Shown: in pieces, positions 24,765-38,200 of the stretch | Numbering within the stretch: the first letter of the stretch is position 1 | Layout: each line of letters opens with the position of its first letter | NCBI GenBank assembly: GCA_964017185.1 | Contig: OZ024879.1 | Location: 29,422,956 to 29,486,955, forward strand | Length of the DNA stretch: 64,000 bases | Source: Rugalucina vietnamica | Taxonomy: Eukaryota; Mollusca; Bivalvia; Lucinida; Lucinidae | Reading direction: 5' to 3' | Program-made: the position numbers and the translations under genes | The notes under the pieces: model-generated | Seen by the model: only the letters and a program-made list of their open reading frames with translations | What the model was told of the DNA's origin: nothing | Database searches by the model: none

Positions 24765-26028
24765 CACAGGATTATGTGATGCAAGAATCCAACTAGAACG
24801 TTACTGATCTAAAGCGGGTCCCCAACTCAGATTTAACCACATTACTCCTTTCTCAATGGAAATAAGTATATGTTGAGGTTAAAAGAAAAACATGCGAGAT
24901 GTCAGATGGACGCACTAGAATTTTACACGATACATACCTACAATTAATCTACAATCGCTATGACCAACATTCCTATTTTAAAACACTGGATATGCATAAT
25001 ACACATAAAATAGAGTGTAACAGGTATTTCAGATGTTCGCAGTATTTCGGCAGTAATAATTAGCAAATCCCTGAAGGAAATTTTGCAGATAACCAAAGCT
25101 GGGTCATGTTGTTTGGTTCAAAACAGACGATTTAATGCCGAAATCTATTGAGATTTGACGTAGTTTATTGGTTTTAATTCATTTTTGTGCTGAAACCATA
25201 CTGCCTAGAACTAAGCTTAATATCTCATATGATAGGTAAAGGAATGTATTTTCAGATGATATAATTTTGATTTCTATAAAACAGACATCTCAAGATTTAT
25301 TAAATTCCCAACCCACGTAACTCATACCTTTTTTCGAACAAAACTATCAAGTTCTCTGTTGCGTAAAAATTTGACAAAAAGTTTGAATCTACAAATCTGG
25401 GTTTGGCTCATTTTAAAATATTGATTTTTACCGACGTTTCTAATATGGAGGTGGGGTTGCAAAACGGGTCGTAACATTTTGTCATCCACTATAAGCTGTA
25501 TTTTTTTTTTTTTTTTTTTTTTTTGTATTTTTGGTCCAAAATAGTTTGCGTCACGTAAATATTATTACTTTTGAAGGCATTCATGGTATATGCTTGTTCA
25601 GGACAGCATTGTTTCAAAGAATTGGAAATTAAATAAGATATACTTTATTTCAAACATGGTGTTCAGATGTCTCATTCAGAGGCATGTAACTTGAAAAAAT
25701 GTACACTTTCCTATGCTTATTTTGTTTTCAAATGTCTTGTGTTTTGGAATGGAAAAATGAGTTTGAAAACAAGTTTGAATACGTTTTCACTGGCAGCGAA
25801 CATCCTTAATGTGTGATTCATCTTCCGGTCAGAAACTTTTTAGAATGTGCTGCAACCTATATATTTCCATCTAACAAGCAATTTGATAGATATGGTCAAA
25901 ATCAATTAACATTGCATGATAATTTGAAAATCAATCACAACATTAGCACGCTTATAATGACGCACCAAGATTGAGGCTTTATTAAATCAAGAAAGATCAT
26001 TTTGTTGTTCAAAGGTATCTTTTCTTTG
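24765..26028. other. Region upstream of the CUB-Sushi gene
   Basis: Likely holds the promoter and a noncoding first exon. I see the T24 run but no convincing TATA or initiator. Confidence 0.4.
25501..25524. repeat. T24 homopolymer
   Basis: Twenty-four T in a row. Confidence 0.92.
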
Positions 26029-26029
26029 C

Positions 26030-26083
26030 AGATCCTTACCGTTTGCTTAACGTACCTACGTTAGAGTATCAAGAAAAGGGAAA
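26030..26083 (+). promoter_or_regulatory. Probable 5' UTR segment with upstream splice acceptor
   Basis: A pyrimidine-rich run ending TTTCTTTGCAG places an acceptor at 26030-26031, about 50 bases before the ATG of the CUB-Sushi gene. This fits a spliced 5' untranslated leader. The upstream exon itself was not located. Confidence 0.45.
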
Positions 26084-26168
26084 ATGGAATTTGCAAAACC
26101 AGGGCTACTCTGTGTAGCGGTAATGATTGGATGTATTTTACCCACAAGTGCTAATCCAATTGATCCAG
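26084..26168 (+). CDS. Exon 1: signal peptide exon of the CUB-Sushi gene
   Basis: Encodes 28 residues plus one base: start MEFAKPG, a hydrophobic core (LLCVAVMIGCIL) and a likely cleavage after PTSA. The ATG follows AAA and is followed by G, a good initiation context. The donor GTAAAG follows at 26169 and leaves phase 1, which exon 2 completes as Glu. Upstream, TTTTCTTTGCAG ends at 26031, so the coding start probably sits in the second exon of the transcript. Element E begins 68 bases after the donor. Confidence 0.82.
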
Positions 26169-29100
26169 GTAAAGACAGTCACAAACGGTTACTACAGAAA
26201 TATCTTGTTTTAATCAGTTTCTGTTTTGTGGTTTTTAGCTCACCTGAGCCGAAGGCTCATAGGTGAGCTTATAGTATACCCATGCTCCGGCGTCCGTCCG
26301 TCGTCCGTCCGTCCATTGTCCACAATTTCAAAGATCTTCTTCTCTGAAACCGCTGGGCCGATTGTTCTCATATTACACATACACCATCTACAGGTAGCGG
26401 GAAAGAATAATTGTGTTTTTGTTTTGATTGGATAAGAACTCTGGTTGCTATGGCAACTTATGCTTCCCATAGACTTATATTGGAAAAAGTGAAAATTGCC
26501 AGTTTTTGCTGTCTTGTTGGAGATATTTGTATTTTGTTTTTGCAGAAATGTTTATTGAGTAGTCCTCTACGTTTCATGTGACTTTTGTCGTAATCCTTTA
26601 TTTTGATTGGTTACAGGGGCCCCATATAGGGCAAAATTTCTGGTTGCTATGGCAACTTAAAGTTTCCATAGACTTATAATGGGAAAATTGGAAATCGGCT
26701 ATTTTTTCCGCTAAAATTGCAGACATTTGAATTTTGTTTTTGCAGAAATGTTTATTAGGTAGTGTTTGACGTTTCTTGTGAGTTTTGTCCTAATCCTTTA
26801 TTTTGATTGGTTGCTGGGGCCCCATAAAGGGCAAAATTTTGAAAAAACATTCAAAAAGTCTTCTCCTCAGAAACTGTCAAGTGGTCGAATCCTGTACTTT
26901 GTATACATGTCCCTGACAGTAGCCTCTACATAATTTGTGTTTTTTATTCCAGTCGGATAAGAACTGTGGTTGCTATGATAACTTAAAGTTTCCATAGACT
27001 TATAATGGGAAATTATCAAAGATCTTCTTCTCTAAAACCACTTGGCCAATCAAAGCCAAATTTTATATGAAGCATCTATAGGAAGTGGGAACCAATGTAT
27101 ATATAGATAATCCAGGTCACATGACTAAGATGGCCGCCATGCCCATATATGGTAAAAACCTTTCAAAATATTCTTCTCCAGAACCGGTGAACCGATTTCA
27201 AGGAAACTTGGCATGAAGTATGGATGACTCAAGTACTACAATGTGTATACAAATCATGACCCTGTAATGACCTTGACCTATTTAAGGGCAAGGTCAACAT
27301 AGGTCGCCAATGCATTTGAATGGGGAAAACTTTTTAAATGTCATTTATAGTGAAAATCTTGCAGGAAATAGGCAGTAGGAATGAACATTAATGATTCTGA
27401 AAAAAATGGACCCCAGGGGCTCATATGCCCCCAACCCGGGGCAATATACATGTTTATCTCCATAATATTCAAACATCTTCTCCTCAGAGACCATTTGGCC
27501 AATCAAAGCCAAATTTTATGTGAAGCATCTATAGGAAAGCGTAACCAATGTGTATATAAACTATCCAGGTCACATGACCAAGATGGCTGCCATGCCCATA
27601 TATGAAAAAAAAACCTTCAAAAATCTTCTCCGGAACCGGTGGACCGATTTCAACGAAACTTTGCATGAAGCATCGATGGCTTAAGTACTACAATGTATAT
27701 ATAAATCATTAGCTTGTGATGACCTTGACCCAGTTTATGGCAAGAACATGGGTTACCTATGCATTTGAATGGGTAAAACTGTTAAAATGTCATTTGAATG
27801 GGGAAACCAGCAGGAAATTGGCAAATGGACAGAATATTGATTATTCTGAAAAAAGAAAATGGCCCAAGGGCTTCATCTGCCCCTGCATTAGGGTTAAATA
27901 TCATAATATTCTAACATTTTTATTGGTATATGAAGCAGATCTCAGGTGAGCGTTTACAGGACCATTGGTCCTCTGGTTATCTTTTTTTTCGGAAAATCGG
28001 TTGTAGTTTGCTTAATATGCATGTTATTGTTATTTTTCAAAACTAAAATCCGTCTTTGACTTTGGCCATACCATGGCTTCGGAGTAGTTATTACGCTTTC
28101 CGTTATGAAAGTATTTTTAAAAGTAGTAAGTGCTAGTAAGTACATGTCTATACATATATCTCAATCCGAGAAAAAAAAACCGTTTGATTATCAATGTTTT
28201 AATGATTAATAAAATATAATTGTTAGATCCTTTGGAAGCAGTAAAAACATTCAAAGAGAGAAGGTGGGCCATATTGTACAATTTCGGGTGATGAACCTTC
28301 GTCAGTGACCCTTTAATAAACTGGCAGCGAAAGCCAGACATTCATGATTGCTGCAATTTCTAGAATTTACACAAGTATAGTCTAAATCAAAGACTAATAT
28401 TTCAAAAGAGGCCAAATATTCGAAATTCTGTTAAGATGGTGATTCTTAACATACAATATATTTGAAATACTCCAAATATTTTCACTGATCTCAAAGGATC
28501 AAAAGAAAAATATAATCTGCACTATGGATGATGTACGGGGAGACTTTTTAGGGCCGCCACACGGCACAACACCAGCTGCAGTAATAGCAAATAAAATATA
28601 ATTGTTAGATCCTTTGGAAGCAGTAAAAACATTCAAAGAGAGAAGGTGGGCCATATTGTACAATTTCGGGTAATGAACCTTCGTCAGTGACCCTTTAATA
28701 AACTGGCAGCGAAAGCCAGACATTCATGATTGCTGCAATTTCTAGAATTTACACAAGTATAGTCTAAATCAAAGACTAATATTTCAAAAGAGGCCAAATA
28801 TTCTAAATTCTGTTAAGATGGTGATTCTTAACATACAATATATTTGAAATACTCCAAATATTTTCACTGATCTCAAAGGATCAAAAGAAAAATATAATCT
28901 GCACTATGGATGATGTACGGGGAGACTTTTTAGGGCCGCCACACGGCACAACACCAGCTGCAGTAATAGCAAATAAAATATAATTGTTAGATCCTTTGGA
29001 AGCAGTAAAAACATTCAAAGAGAGAAGGTGAGCAGCCTTTGTGGTCCAGACAGGGTTCCACAATTTGAGCATAGCAAAATTCCCTGACAATTTTATGACT

Positions 29101-32100
29101 TTTTCCTGACTTGAATCAAATTTCCCTGACTCACGTTTGTGTATTTCATTTGAGATAACTATGAAAATGAGCAGGGCTTTGACTAAAGTTTTGCAACGAC
29201 AGTGCGGGGGGAATACCTGGGGTTTGCTTTATAAAGGCAAAAAGGGCCGTGAAATGAAAAGATAGCAGGATGTGGGGAGAAAACAGCACTGGATTTACTG
29301 CACAGAACCTGAACCAGTTAACCCTGAGAGAAAAAAGATCCTAATATTAAAAGTTTGAAATGCATTTTGGATATTTTGGTAAACATTTTAGATGTATTTG
29401 TCATGTTTGTGGGGTACTTACATAAGTAGGCCATACAGCCTGTATGGTAGTGCACAGCAGTGTAGGAGATGCAGGTGTCCAGCACTACAACGTAGCAAAA
29501 TCATTTTGGATCTTTTTAAGACTGGCTTGTGATGGCATTTTAATAAACTGAAGTTTATTTTTTTTCAATATCGCAATTCATTCTAATAAGTTTACCAAAA
29601 TTATGCTTAATTTGTCCATGAAATTGACTATTTTTTCTATATTTTACAGCCAATTGGTAGTGATGGCATTTCAAATAATAAATTGATGATCCGAATACGA
29701 AATTTCAATCAGAATGGAATTATTCTCCAAAAAGAGAAAAGCAACAACACGAATATACAAACATTTTGTTTTCCTAAAAACCGCATGTGTCACAGCCTCG
29801 AAGCAACTTTACACGAATTCTATGATGTAACCTCGATGTCTTCATAGAAGGGAAATGGCCACAGCGCGGGCAAATCTATGTTGACGACTTAAAAACGCCC
29901 AAATACAATCCGACTGAGAACATTTTTGTTCTAAATTTTTGTCCCTCTGAAATTTTCTATTCCGGGTAATGTCGTGACAAGCAAAATTGTTTTGTGTGGT
30001 TTTCGGCGAAAAAACAAATGTCATGTGGCGTCTCTGCGTGAGACGGTACCTTGAAATCTTGGATAAGATGGATAAGATGGATCTAGCTGTACCATATAGC
30101 AGCTATTGTTTTAAGCACAGCAAAAGCATGACATTTTAAGCAAAAGTTTGACCAAACAGTGGTCGCCATTTTGTTTCGAATTATTATGCGCCGAGTAAAG
30201 TTTCAAAATAAAATACAATTACCACCTGCACACTGGTTGCGTTCTCACTGTAAAACAGTTTATATGGGCCACAGCGTGAGAAAATGTTCCATCGGACAAT
30301 TTGTAAGTATCAGACAAACTAATAATTTGAATGTATAATGATTGTCTTTATTTGACCAAATTATTCAATTTTTTTTTGTGATTTATGACCAAACCAATTT
30401 ACTATATGAACCCTACAGATGTCAGTTGTCCTAAAATGACGTCAAAGTTTCGCATTGCATTTCTGCATGCTAGTATTGCCAACAGAACTAGATGACTTTG
30501 CATAAACATGTTTAAACACAAGTCAGAAGCTATTGCTAAGATAGAAGAATATCATCTTTACAGACAATCTGTTGAAATCAGTTTGTTTATTTCTATAACG
30601 ATCCAGTTGCTATGGTTACCGTTTAACAATACATATAGGAAAATTAAGTATATTATGGACTAAAACAAGGGCAACAAAAAATTTAAAATAAATATGGTGT
30701 ACAACTCATTTATTTCGAAGCCCAGTGTTCAAAGATTACATATACAGTGTTATTATAAAAACATATATTACTCGTGTTTCCACTTTTTGCCACTTTATAC
30801 TACTAATGTAAGAATGTCCGAAAGTACATTTTGTCGCGTTGCGTTTCATATTATTTCAAAGTCGATTGAATGTGATTACGGCTGCCCGTCCGTTGCGACC
30901 AAGAGAAAAAGTCGGGCTTCTTGTGCCTTCATGCAAAGTTTATGAAATTATTTGATAACCCATAGCTGTTGCCCTCTCGTCACGGGTGCTTCGATAGTCG
31001 ATACTGAAATGTCTAATGTAATCTTTACAGAATGCGGTGGTTCTGCTAGTGGCCAAAGCGGAATACTCAATTACGATTGGTCACACAGACCAAGAACAAC
31101 ATATAAAGATGAAGGCTATCCAAATTACGCAGATTGTGGCTGGACAATCACGGCGCCACATGGACAGGTTTGCATACTACCATACTTTCTCATATGATAA
31201 ACCTGACAAAGAACATTTAGGTAGTTTGTTATTTACCTGTGTATAGGTTGGCTGAAATAAAGAATTGTCCGTATGGATTTGTTTTGTAACAAAACCGAAT
31301 CACCCGAAAACTAGTAAAGCTCAGTTCAGCTACATTACAAAGATGCGCGCAATGTGCAAAGCGTTGAGAGTTTCAGATAAAAGCTAATGTTATTAGTACA
31401 AAAACTTTTTTTGTACGGCGGCCTTCCTCGCTGTGTCAATGGAAGAATATGCTAAAGTTTTCAGATATATGACCGATTTGGACACAAGAACAAGGTGTGT
31501 TTAGTCCAGCAATAGTGTACTACAATAACCTCTAGTCAATAAAAATTAAAACTGATATCCTTTAAGAGCAGTGAAGACACTAATGAGAAAGGGGATGTGC
31601 CATACCTCGGTTTCGACTATTGATTTTTCAATGTCCGGTAGATTATCCTGGACCTTTACACTGTCAACAAATATATACCAGTACAAATTAGAATCCGGCA
31701 GATTGTCGCAAAACAAGTTCTCTACACCAGATATAACGTGATTTGCAGCGATTCATTGAAGTATGTAAAATATTGTATGTGTTGAATATTTTGTGCTGAA
31801 CATACGACGTTAAAACAATATAGGTTTTGTAAAATTGTGGAAATGTTTTTACGGTAAACAAACAAATCACATTTTAAACAATTATGAATCAAAACCAGAT
31901 CTGGACAGACAAATCGTGCTTACTGACAGGTGGTAGGAGATTAAACGCTGAGGTGAGCATATATATCTTCTCACTCGTCTCTAGTGTCAGTAATTCGAAA
32001 TCGGGGAATGTCATGCAACCTTACAGAATGAGATATTTTTTTTTCTAAATTAGTTTGAATTGATGCGGAAAATCTCAGACATCAGCTATGGTCATGTCGG

Positions 32101-35100
32101 GACATTGTTTTCAATATTTACCACCAAAGTAAGCTACTAAGGCTTATACATATGGATGGTTTGATTTGAACCATTTTTACTACCAGAGCAGTGAACCAGT
32201 AATCTGATGGTTAGTCAGTAGCGTGAAGCCTTGGCTGGAGGCATAAGCAGCCCATCTGTTTCTTTAGGCTCCAATGGGTGGGGACCACTGGTCCCTCCTG
32301 ACCACACTTGGTTGGTCAATTTGGTTGCAAACTTCTTCATGTGTGGTTGCATGATATTTTCCGATTTCACATATGTTTAGCTAATAAGGCAGAATTGCAT
32401 TCTAAACAAACATACCATAGATTCCAACGCAACAGCTAAATGCTGCGCACCTGATTTGAACATTCGATGCTCAGAAAACAATTTTTCACGCCACAATGCT
32501 TATTTTCTTTCTAGATTTTGCAATACAGTTTCGATCATTTTCAATTAGAGGGCGGTTGCTATGACAAAATTAGGATCTACGATGGAACTAGCAACACGGC
32601 ACCATTGCTGGGGAATTTTTGTGGTACTGTGAATCTCACCGGCATTTGGAGAAGTTGCATAAGATCGATCTACTTTCGATTCCTATCGGACTATAGTAAC
32701 GAAATAGGAACATCTACTGGTTTCATAATTAACTGGAGTGCAGGTAAGCACTGACAATTGTTTATGGTTTTGGTTTTCAACAGTGCATACAATATCACAC
32801 ATTCTCAAGTTGTTTTTGTATACTGACATAGAAACGTGTATGTGTACTTTAAAGTACTATTTCTGCAGCTGGTGTTGTGCCGTGTTGCGGCCCTAAAAAG
32901 TCTCTCCGTACATCATCCATAGTGCAGATTATATTTTTATTTAGGTCCTTTGGGATCAGTAAAAATATTCAGTGTTCAAAACACTCACGTTTTGAAACAT
33001 ACTTCTTAGCAATGTTTAAATTATTTGACCCCGTTTAGCAATGTGTCTTTGATTTAGACTTCTCGTGTAAATTTTAAGAAATTGCAGTACAATAGTCTGG
33101 CTTTCGTTGCCGGTTTTAAATGATGGGCTACTGATGAGGGTTCATTACCAGAAATTGCACAATGTAGTCCATACTATCTCCCTTTGAATGTTTTTATCAA
33201 ACCTTTATATTTTATTACTTAAATCAAGTCTCGTCCACCCTGTTTTAGCATTCTATATTATAAAATGGAATTATGTTTATTCCTTATTTTATTTTATATT
33301 ATTATTGATTTATCCCAATACCATCCCATGGATTTTGCTGCTTATCCAAGAGTGTGGAATTGTTTGGACAAAAAGTGTTCAAAATGCAATGACAAAATTG
33401 ATTACCACAGAAAGTTTTCGACTGCACATAAACAACTACTGGATGAATGAAGCAAGATTTTCAATCTACCTTTTGTTATTCATTAAAAAGTGTTTTATAA
33501 TGTAATAAAATAAAAAAAAAAAGTTTTGAGCACAATTTTTTGTCAAGTGATAGGGTTTCCCAAACATATTCTTCCTCCGTTGTAAGACATGATCAGCCAT
33601 GAGTTACAATGAGATACGAACGATATATTTTCATTACAGTTGACCCGAGTTGTCTTCCTATAGCACCACCACCTTCAAATGGGATCCTGTATCCAAACAC
33701 AGTATTAAATGAAGGTTGCAGCGTATCGCTTACTTGTAATCCAGGGTATACTCTAAGTGGTCCATCAGTAGCAACATGTGGAGCAGATGGTCAATACACG
33801 CCAACTCTTGGACAATGTCTTCCGGGTAATGAGAAACTTTTACACTGCTTTAATCATTTTTTCAGCAAGCCTACATAGGATTGAGTACAAATATCACACT
33901 GGTATGTCTTTACGTACAAGGTACGAGTTAAACGTAGTAAACGAGCTCACAACAAACCGACAACGAGTAAATGATTTTTTTGCGGTATTTGTCACATCTG
34001 AGTATTTATTATAAACTTCTTATTATGATTATCAATCAGCATGAAACATGCGTTACGGACCAATGACACTTTTGTGCTCTTCACTCAGATATTGATATTC
34101 TCCAGAAAACCACCTATTTAATGGCAGTGTTGAATTTCTCCTGACAGCTGCTTGAAAAATCGTGCCTTTTGGTACCTCATCGAGAATAAGAAGATTACCA
34201 AACCAACCAAACTAAAAACAAAAACCAAGCAGACCAAAAAAAAAGCATTATTAAATTTTATAATTATTTATTATCTTTCATTACAACGAATAGGAAAATA
34301 ACTCCAAAAAGCTCTTTTTCGTAATTATTTCGTTTCCTATACGTTGTAATATGTTATCATGCTTGTAAACAGAACCAGAAGCTTGTAATAAATTATCAAA
34401 TATAAAAATCCCTCTCCTGCATGTAAAAGTAAACCAGCTGAGACTAAAATTTATCCTGTTCATAAATATTAAAATGCCAACAATTGTATGGTAAATAACA
34501 AATTAGAATGCCTTCAGTATTCTATGGTTTGTTCCATTATTTATTCGTCGAGTGGGTTGTGGTATGACAAGAGATACCGCGCTTCAGCTTCAATTAAAGA
34601 TACACATAAGATAGCCATTCAAAAAATGTTACTGACTACATTTAAGTCTACCGAAAAAAAAATCCGATGGCGTCATATGATCTTTGAAAATGAACATGAA
34701 CAAATGCAAATTTATTGTGACTTTAAAATTTGACATGTTGCTGATTTGCGACCAGTTTTGTCATCGGAGTTTTAATCTTCGGTTTCGAAAGGTATGAACA
34801 GTATTGCTCTGTAGTTTTTAACCCATGTGAGTGAAATTTTGCACGCAATTATGGATTTTCTGAAAACAAAAATCACGTACATATTCGTCGGGCATATATC
34901 GGTCTTCTTGTTTGTGATTCACTAAGTCTAACTGCACCTTCTTACTTTTAGACTGCCCCGCCCCATCTGCGACACCAAACGGTGACTATCATCTCACCGA
35001 TGTGGGTTCGCGCCTCGCACGGGGCACGAATTCATATGTGAGACAAGCCATGTTCTGCTTGCGGGTGTGTCAGGTGGTTTTTCCCCGGGTACTCCGGTTT

Positions 35101-35169
35101 TCGCCCCACCTACCGATTGATTCGTCTCGATATGAGTGAAAAAGCTTGAAAGGGACGTAAAACTGAATC

Positions 35170-35200
<31 letters not shown>

Positions 35201-38200
35201 TGTTTCAAATATAACTACGCAAGTAAGCCACTAAGGCTTATATTTATCGGTGGTTTGAAATGAAACCACTTTTCCTGGATAGGCTCAGACCTGAGCGGTT
35301 ATTCAGTAATCAAATGGTCAGTTCGTAACGTTCAAGCTTAAAGCTTTGCTAGGAGGCACAAGCAGCCCATCTCGAGAGGGTCCACATTCCCATTCGACCA
35401 CTATTATGATCACTAAAAGAAAAATAAGCGCCGGAATACATCTAAGTCTACCGAAAGAATTCCGTCTGCATCATATCATTTTTGAAAATGTACGTGAAAA
35501 ACGCAAATTTAGTGTGAATTTACAGATTGATATGTTGCTGGTATATGCCCAATTTTGTGATCAGAGTTTTAATCTTTGGTTTCGAAAGGAGTGAATACAT
35601 TTGCTTTGTAAACTATTTGTTCAACCCATATGAGTAAAATTTTGCTAGCAATTATAGGTTTTCTGAAAAAAAAATCACGTACATATTAGTCGGGCATATG
35701 TCTGTCTTCTTGTTTGCGATTCACTAAGTCTAACTGCACCTTCTTACTTTTAGACTGCCCCGCCCCATCTGCGACACCAAACGGTGACTACAGTCCAAAC
35801 ATACCAGCGGCGCAGGGGGAAAAAGCTACTTCCAGCTGTGCACTCGGTTACACGAATTTCGGTGCGCAAGAAATTATATGTGGCGCAGGTGGAGTTTGGA
35901 TTGGAAATGCCGACTGTAAAAAAGGTTATGATATTTATAAAGGCAATTGGTAGCAATAAAAGTCGCTTGTTTCAGGATCCAGAAACTCATGGTGATTTTG
36001 GTATGAAACAAATCAGAATGCCTTCAATATTTCATGGTTATTTAAACGTCGAGTGGGTTGTGGTACGACGAACTATCGCGCTTCAGATCCAATTAAAACA
36101 CAAATAAGATTATTACTAAATATATGTGTTCGTTTGAATTGATCCTTAAGGTCTCAGTCAACCACTATGGTCATGTTAAGACGTTAATTAGGACGTTTGC
36201 CCAAAATTAGGATGTCATGACATCCAAAACATGTTTCAAATATAACTACCCAAGTAAGCCACTAAGGCTTATATTTATCGGTGGTTTGAAATGAAACCAC
36301 TTTTCCTGGATAGGCTCAGACCTGAGCGGTTATTCAGTAATCAAATGGTCAGTTCGTAACGTTCAAGCTTAAAGCTTTGCTGGGAGGCACAAGCAGCCCA
36401 TCTATTTTAGGCCCGAAATCGAGAGGGTCCACATTCCCATTCGACCACTATTATGATCACTAAAAGAAAAATAAGCGCCGGAATACATCTACGTTTACCG
36501 AAAGAATTCCGTCTGCATCATATCATTTTTGAAAATGTACGTGAAAAACGCAAATTTAGTGTGAATTTACAGATTGATATGTTGCTGATATATGCCCAAT
36601 TTTGTGATCAGAGTTTTAATCTTTGGTTTCGACAGGACTGAATACATTTGCTTTGTAAACTATTTGTTCACATGAGAAAAATTTTGCTAGCAATTATAGG
36701 TTTTCTGAAAAGATCACGTACGTATTCGTCGGGCATATGTCTGTCTTCCTGTTTGTGATTCACTAGGTTTAATTGCACCTTCTTACTTTCAGACTGCCCC
36801 GCCCCACCTGCGACACCAAACGGTGACTACAGTCCAAACATACCAGCGACGCAGGGGGGAAAAGCTACTTCCAGCTGTGCACCCGGTTACACGAATTTCG
36901 GTGCGCAAGAAATCATATGTGGCGCACATGGAGAATGGCAAGGAAGTGCGGACTGTAAAAAAGGTAATGGTATTTATAAAGGCAAAACGTAACAATTAAA
37001 ACAATATTAATTCAGAGTGTAGCGGATCCAGAAATGTTTCTAGCCTGCCACTACATTTTTAGCAAATATATGAAAAGTAAAAGTAGGCAGTGATCAGAAA
37101 ATGAAATTCCCACTCAAAGATCCGAGATGGGAAACAAGAGGACCAATGGTCCTGTAAACGCTCACCTGATCTGGACAGCTTTACTTGTATGGGAGCTAAT
37201 GACCCCTGCTCTGTGGTGTGGCATGTATGGACAACAGTAGCACAGGTGATAGGGTTTAAAATGAGGATTATTGAACATTGCTACACACAAAATATAACAG
37301 CTCCGGGACTCATGGTTTCTGAGAAGATTTTTTCATATGTTTCCTATTATAAGCCTATGACAGATAATGACGTCCCTGGGGCGTGCCCAGGGTTTATAAA
37401 GAGGATTGCTTAACATTGCTACATACAAAATATAAAAGCTCTAAGATTCATGGTTTCTGAGAAAAATGCTTCTGTGTGCTTTTCCCATTGTAAGTATATG
37501 GGAGCTAATGAACCCTACAGTGGGGCCATTTTGATCCCAGGGGCATGCTTGGCAGGATTTATGTAGAGCACCACATAAAATTGGTTCATACTTAATATTC
37601 AAGCTTTGGGTCTTGTGGTTTCAGATAAGAAGATTTTTTCGTGTATTTCCATTATAAGCCTATGGCAGATTATGACGCCCCTGAGGCGTGGCCTGTATGG
37701 ACCCCAGTGACACGGTTGGCAGGATTTATAGAGAGGAGTACTGTATATTGCTACACACATCATATGAACGCTCCGGGCCTTGTGGTTTCGGAGAAGAAGA
37801 TTTTGTTGTTTTTTTTTTTTTCGATTGTAAGGCTATGAGCTAATGGCCCCCAGGAAGGGGTCATTTTTGATCCCCGGGGCATGATTGGCAGGATTTGTGT
37901 AAACATCCGCATAACAATGATGCATACTACATATAGAAAGTTTGGGTCTTATGATTTCAGAGAAGAAGACTTTTTCATGTATTTCCCATTAAACGCATAT
38001 GACAGATAATGACGCCCCTGGGCGTGGCCTGTATGGACACCAGGGTCACGGTTGGAAGGATTCATAAAGAGGACCACTGTACATTGCTACACACAAAATA
38101 TGAAAGCTCTGGGCCTTGCGGTTTCGGAGAATATTTTTAATGAGTTTCCCATTGAAAGGCTATGGAAGTACCCTTGGAGAGGGGTCATATTTTAACTCCA

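Larger units (their letters stand above)
34488..36985 (+). repeat. Tandem duplication block carrying Sushi exons 5 and 6
   Basis: Two closely related units, about 35198-35960 and 36230-36985, each carry a Repeat D piece, intron sequence and one Sushi exon. A third, deleted unit precedes them (34488-34988). Intron differences between the two intact units are roughly 4 per cent by eye; exon differences are about twice that. Confidence 0.85.

Noticed and set aside
37189-37838. Small + frames within intron 6
   Set aside because: They lie inside Element E subrepeats, with no start context or splice borders.
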